Positions 62,584 to 64,000 of a stretch of 64,000 nt of DNA are shown here, one piece after another (position 1 is the stretch's first letter; every line of letters begins with the position of its first letter). Origin of the DNA: Burkholderia pyrrocinia (GTDB lineage Bacteria > Pseudomonadota > Gammaproteobacteria > Burkholderiales > Burkholderiaceae); assembly GCF_022809715.1 (NCBI RefSeq), contig NZ_CP094459.1:2604001-2668000 (forward strand), read 5' to 3'. The notes below the pieces were generated by a model. It was given only the letters and a program-made list of their open reading frames with translations. It did not search any database and was not told the origin of the DNA. The position numbers were made by a program, and so were the translations under genes.

Positions 62584-64000
62584 TTAAGCCGACGGCTTGC
62601 GCGGCATCCCGAACCCGCCGAGCAGCGCGGCGACCTGGCGCTTCGGCCCTTTCTTCTCGGGCTGCTGCGCGGGCTGTGCGTCGTCCGACTGCTTCGCCGC
62701 CGCCGACGGCTCGTACGGCTTCAGGAAGAAATCGTCGACCGGCGCTTCGTGGCGACGGTGATGGCCACTACGCTCGGAACCGGCCGAGCGGCGCGCCGAT
62801 GCACCGCGATGCTCGTCGCGTTCGCGCCGGCCACCGCGTTCGCCACCGCGCTCGCTGTTGCGGTCGCCGCTACGCTCGCCGCCACGTTCGTCCTGACGAT
62901 GGCGCGCCGGCTTGTCGATTGCGAGCGTCTGCACTTCGAGCGGGCGCTTGATCAGCTTCTCGATATCGGCGAGCTGCTTGCGCTCGTTCGGGCTGCACAG
63001 CGACAGCGCGTCGCCGGTCGCGCCCGCGCGGCCGGTACGGCCGATCCGGTGCACGTAGTCTTCCGCGCTGAACGGCAGGTCGAAGTTGATCACGGCCGGC
63101 AGCTCGACGATGTCGAGGCCGCGCGCGGCCACGTCGGTCGCGACCAGCGCCTCGATTTCGCCGCGCTTGAACGCGTCGAGCGCCTGCATCCGCTCGATCT
63201 GCGTCTTGTCGCCGTGGATCGCCGACGCGACCACGCCGTCGCGCTCGAGATTGCGCGCGAGCCGGCTCGCGCCGATCTTGCTGTTGCAGAACACGATCAC
63301 CTGCTTGAGCCCGCGATCGCGCAGCAACTGCACGACGGCCGCCTGCTTGTCGCCTTCGGCGACGTCGTAGACGATCTGCGTGACGTTCGCGTTCGTCGAG
63401 TTGCTGCGCGCGACCTCGATCGTCTGCGGGTTGCGCAGGTAGGTCGACGCGAGCTTCTTGATTTCCGGCGAGAAGGTGGCCGAGAACAGCAGCGTCTGGC
63501 GCTCCTTCGGCAGCAGGTTCAGGATCCGCTGCAGGTCCGGCAGGAAGCCCATGTCGAGCATCCGGTCGGCCTCGTCGAGCACCAGCATCTGCACCTGCCC
63601 GAGGTTCGCGGTCTTCTGCTGCACGTGGTCGAGCAGGCGGCCCGGCGTCGCGATCAGGATCTCGACGCCGCGGCGCAACTCGGCCATCTGCGGGTTCATG
63701 TCGACGCCGCCGAACACGACCGCGCTGCGCAGCGGCGTGTGCTTCCCGTACGCATGCACGTTCGCGGCGACCTGGTCGGCCAGTTCGCGGGTCGGCGTGA
63801 GGATCAGCGCGCGCACCGGGTGGCGCGCGGGCGATGCGCTCGTGTTGGCCTGCGGCAGCAGGCGCTGGATGATCGGCAGCGAGAAGCTCGCGGTCTTGCC
63901 GGTGCCTGTTTGCGCGGCGCCCATGACGTCGCGGCCGGCGAGCACGACCGGAATGGCCTGCGCCTGGATCGGCGTCGGCGTCGTATAGCCCTGCTCCACA
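62584..64000 (-). CDS. rhlE: DEAD-box RNA helicase RhlE, 5' end outside the window
   Basis: About 472 C-terminal residues visible; the first ~25-30 lie beyond base 64000. The Q motif (GYTTPTPIQAQAIPVVLAGR), motif I AQTGTGKTASFSLP, motif II DEADRMLDMGF, motif III (SAT in LLFSATFSPEIKK) and motif VI HRIGRTGRAG are intact. The C-terminal ~110 residues are an Arg/Gly/Glu/His-rich unstructured tail (RGGERGGRRERDEHRG) with a basic end, typical of RhlE RNA chaperone tails. The GTG at 63999 is internal, not a start. Confidence 0.95.
   Translation of the reverse strand, partial: VEQGYTTPTPIQAQAIPVVLAGRDVMGAAQTGTGKTASFSLPIIQRLLPQANTSASPARHPVRALILTPTRELADQVAANVHAYGKHTPLRSAVVFGGVDMNPQMAELRRGVEILIATPGRLLDHVQQKTANLGQVQMLVLDEADRMLDMGFLPDLQRILNLLPKERQTLLFSATFSPEIKKLASTYLRNPQTIEVARSNSTNANVTQIVYDVAEGDKQAAVVQLLRDRGLKQVIVFCNSKIGASRLARNLERDGVVASAIHGDKTQIERMQALDAFKRGEIEALVATDVAARGLDIVELPAVINFDLPFSAEDYVHRIGRTGRAGATGDALSLCSPNERKQLADIEKLIKRPLEVQTLAIDKPARHRQDERGGERSGDRNSERGGERGGRRERDEHRGASARRSAGSERSGHHRRHEAPVDDFFLKPYEPSAAAKQSDDAQPAQQPEKKGPKRQVAALLGGFGMPRKPSA

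Overview
The window is GC-rich (roughly two thirds G+C) and gene-dense. Its gene order and protein types point to the large chromosome of a Burkholderia, most likely of the cepacia complex: ilvI-ilvH-ilvC-psd-pssA-leuA; kdpFABCDE; hemF-nadD-rsfS-rlmH-maf-rng; and an LPS-core block running from msbA to dnaE. That identification is an inference from protein similarity recalled without a database search. I see no tRNA, rRNA, IS element, prophage or CRISPR array. Codon use and base composition look uniform, so this is core chromosome, and the interest lies in regulatory DNA, small genes and a few unusual operons.

Layout. 1-1.9 kb: the 3' end of a beta carbonic anhydrase and a SulP anion (probably bicarbonate) transporter. 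1.9-9.1 kb, minus strand: branched-chain amino acid and phosphatidylethanolamine synthesis, with a newly noticed leucine-rich leader peptide ahead of leuA. 9.3-11.6 kb: a small sigma-factor operon with DUF3619, DUF3106 and RDD partners. 11.7-14.3 kb: a probable phospholipid-remodelling operon (PlcP-like phosphoesterase, GT4 glycosyltransferase, diacylglycerol kinase) behind a PHO-box-like site. 14.5-16.7 kb: TetR regulator, LOG-family hydrolase and SDR. 16.9-18.8 kb: an ArnT/PMT-family membrane glycosyltransferase behind four tandem 11-bp repeats. 19-24.1 kb, minus strand: DUF924, AlaX editing protein, truncated haemoglobin, an FtsX-type permease and a DUF4126 protein.

24.27-24.56 kb holds a 295-bp element with perfect 34-bp inverted ends and two internal stem arms. 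It adjoins a guanidine exporter gene (sugE/gdx) whose 5' leader has the two ACGR-loop hairpins of a guanidine-II riboswitch. 25.6-34.1 kb, minus strand: the whole Kdp high-affinity potassium system, including kdpF and an additional 35-residue membrane-peptide gene that appears to be its first cistron. 34.2-36.6 kb, minus strand: quinone oxidoreductase, methylglyoxal synthase and an SDR lacking the usual Tyr/Lys catalytic pair. 36.8-45.1 kb, plus strand: housekeeping genes (upp, yebC, purD, hemF, nadD, rsfS, rlmH, maf, rng, yggL). 45.5-48.8 kb: a PRC-barrel lipoprotein, an MFS permease, a FUSC protein and an RcnB-like protein. 48.9-56.6 kb: LPS export and core/O-antigen assembly (msbA, two GT2, waaL, two GT9). 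56.9-64 kb: dnaE, trhO, gluQ and a truncated rhlE.

The genes form several functional groups. One covers branched-chain amino acid and membrane-lipid synthesis. A second covers envelope modification (PlcP/GT4/DgkA, ArnT-like protein, LPS block). A third covers ion and small-molecule homeostasis (bicarbonate, K+, guanidinium). The rest are translation and replication housekeeping genes.
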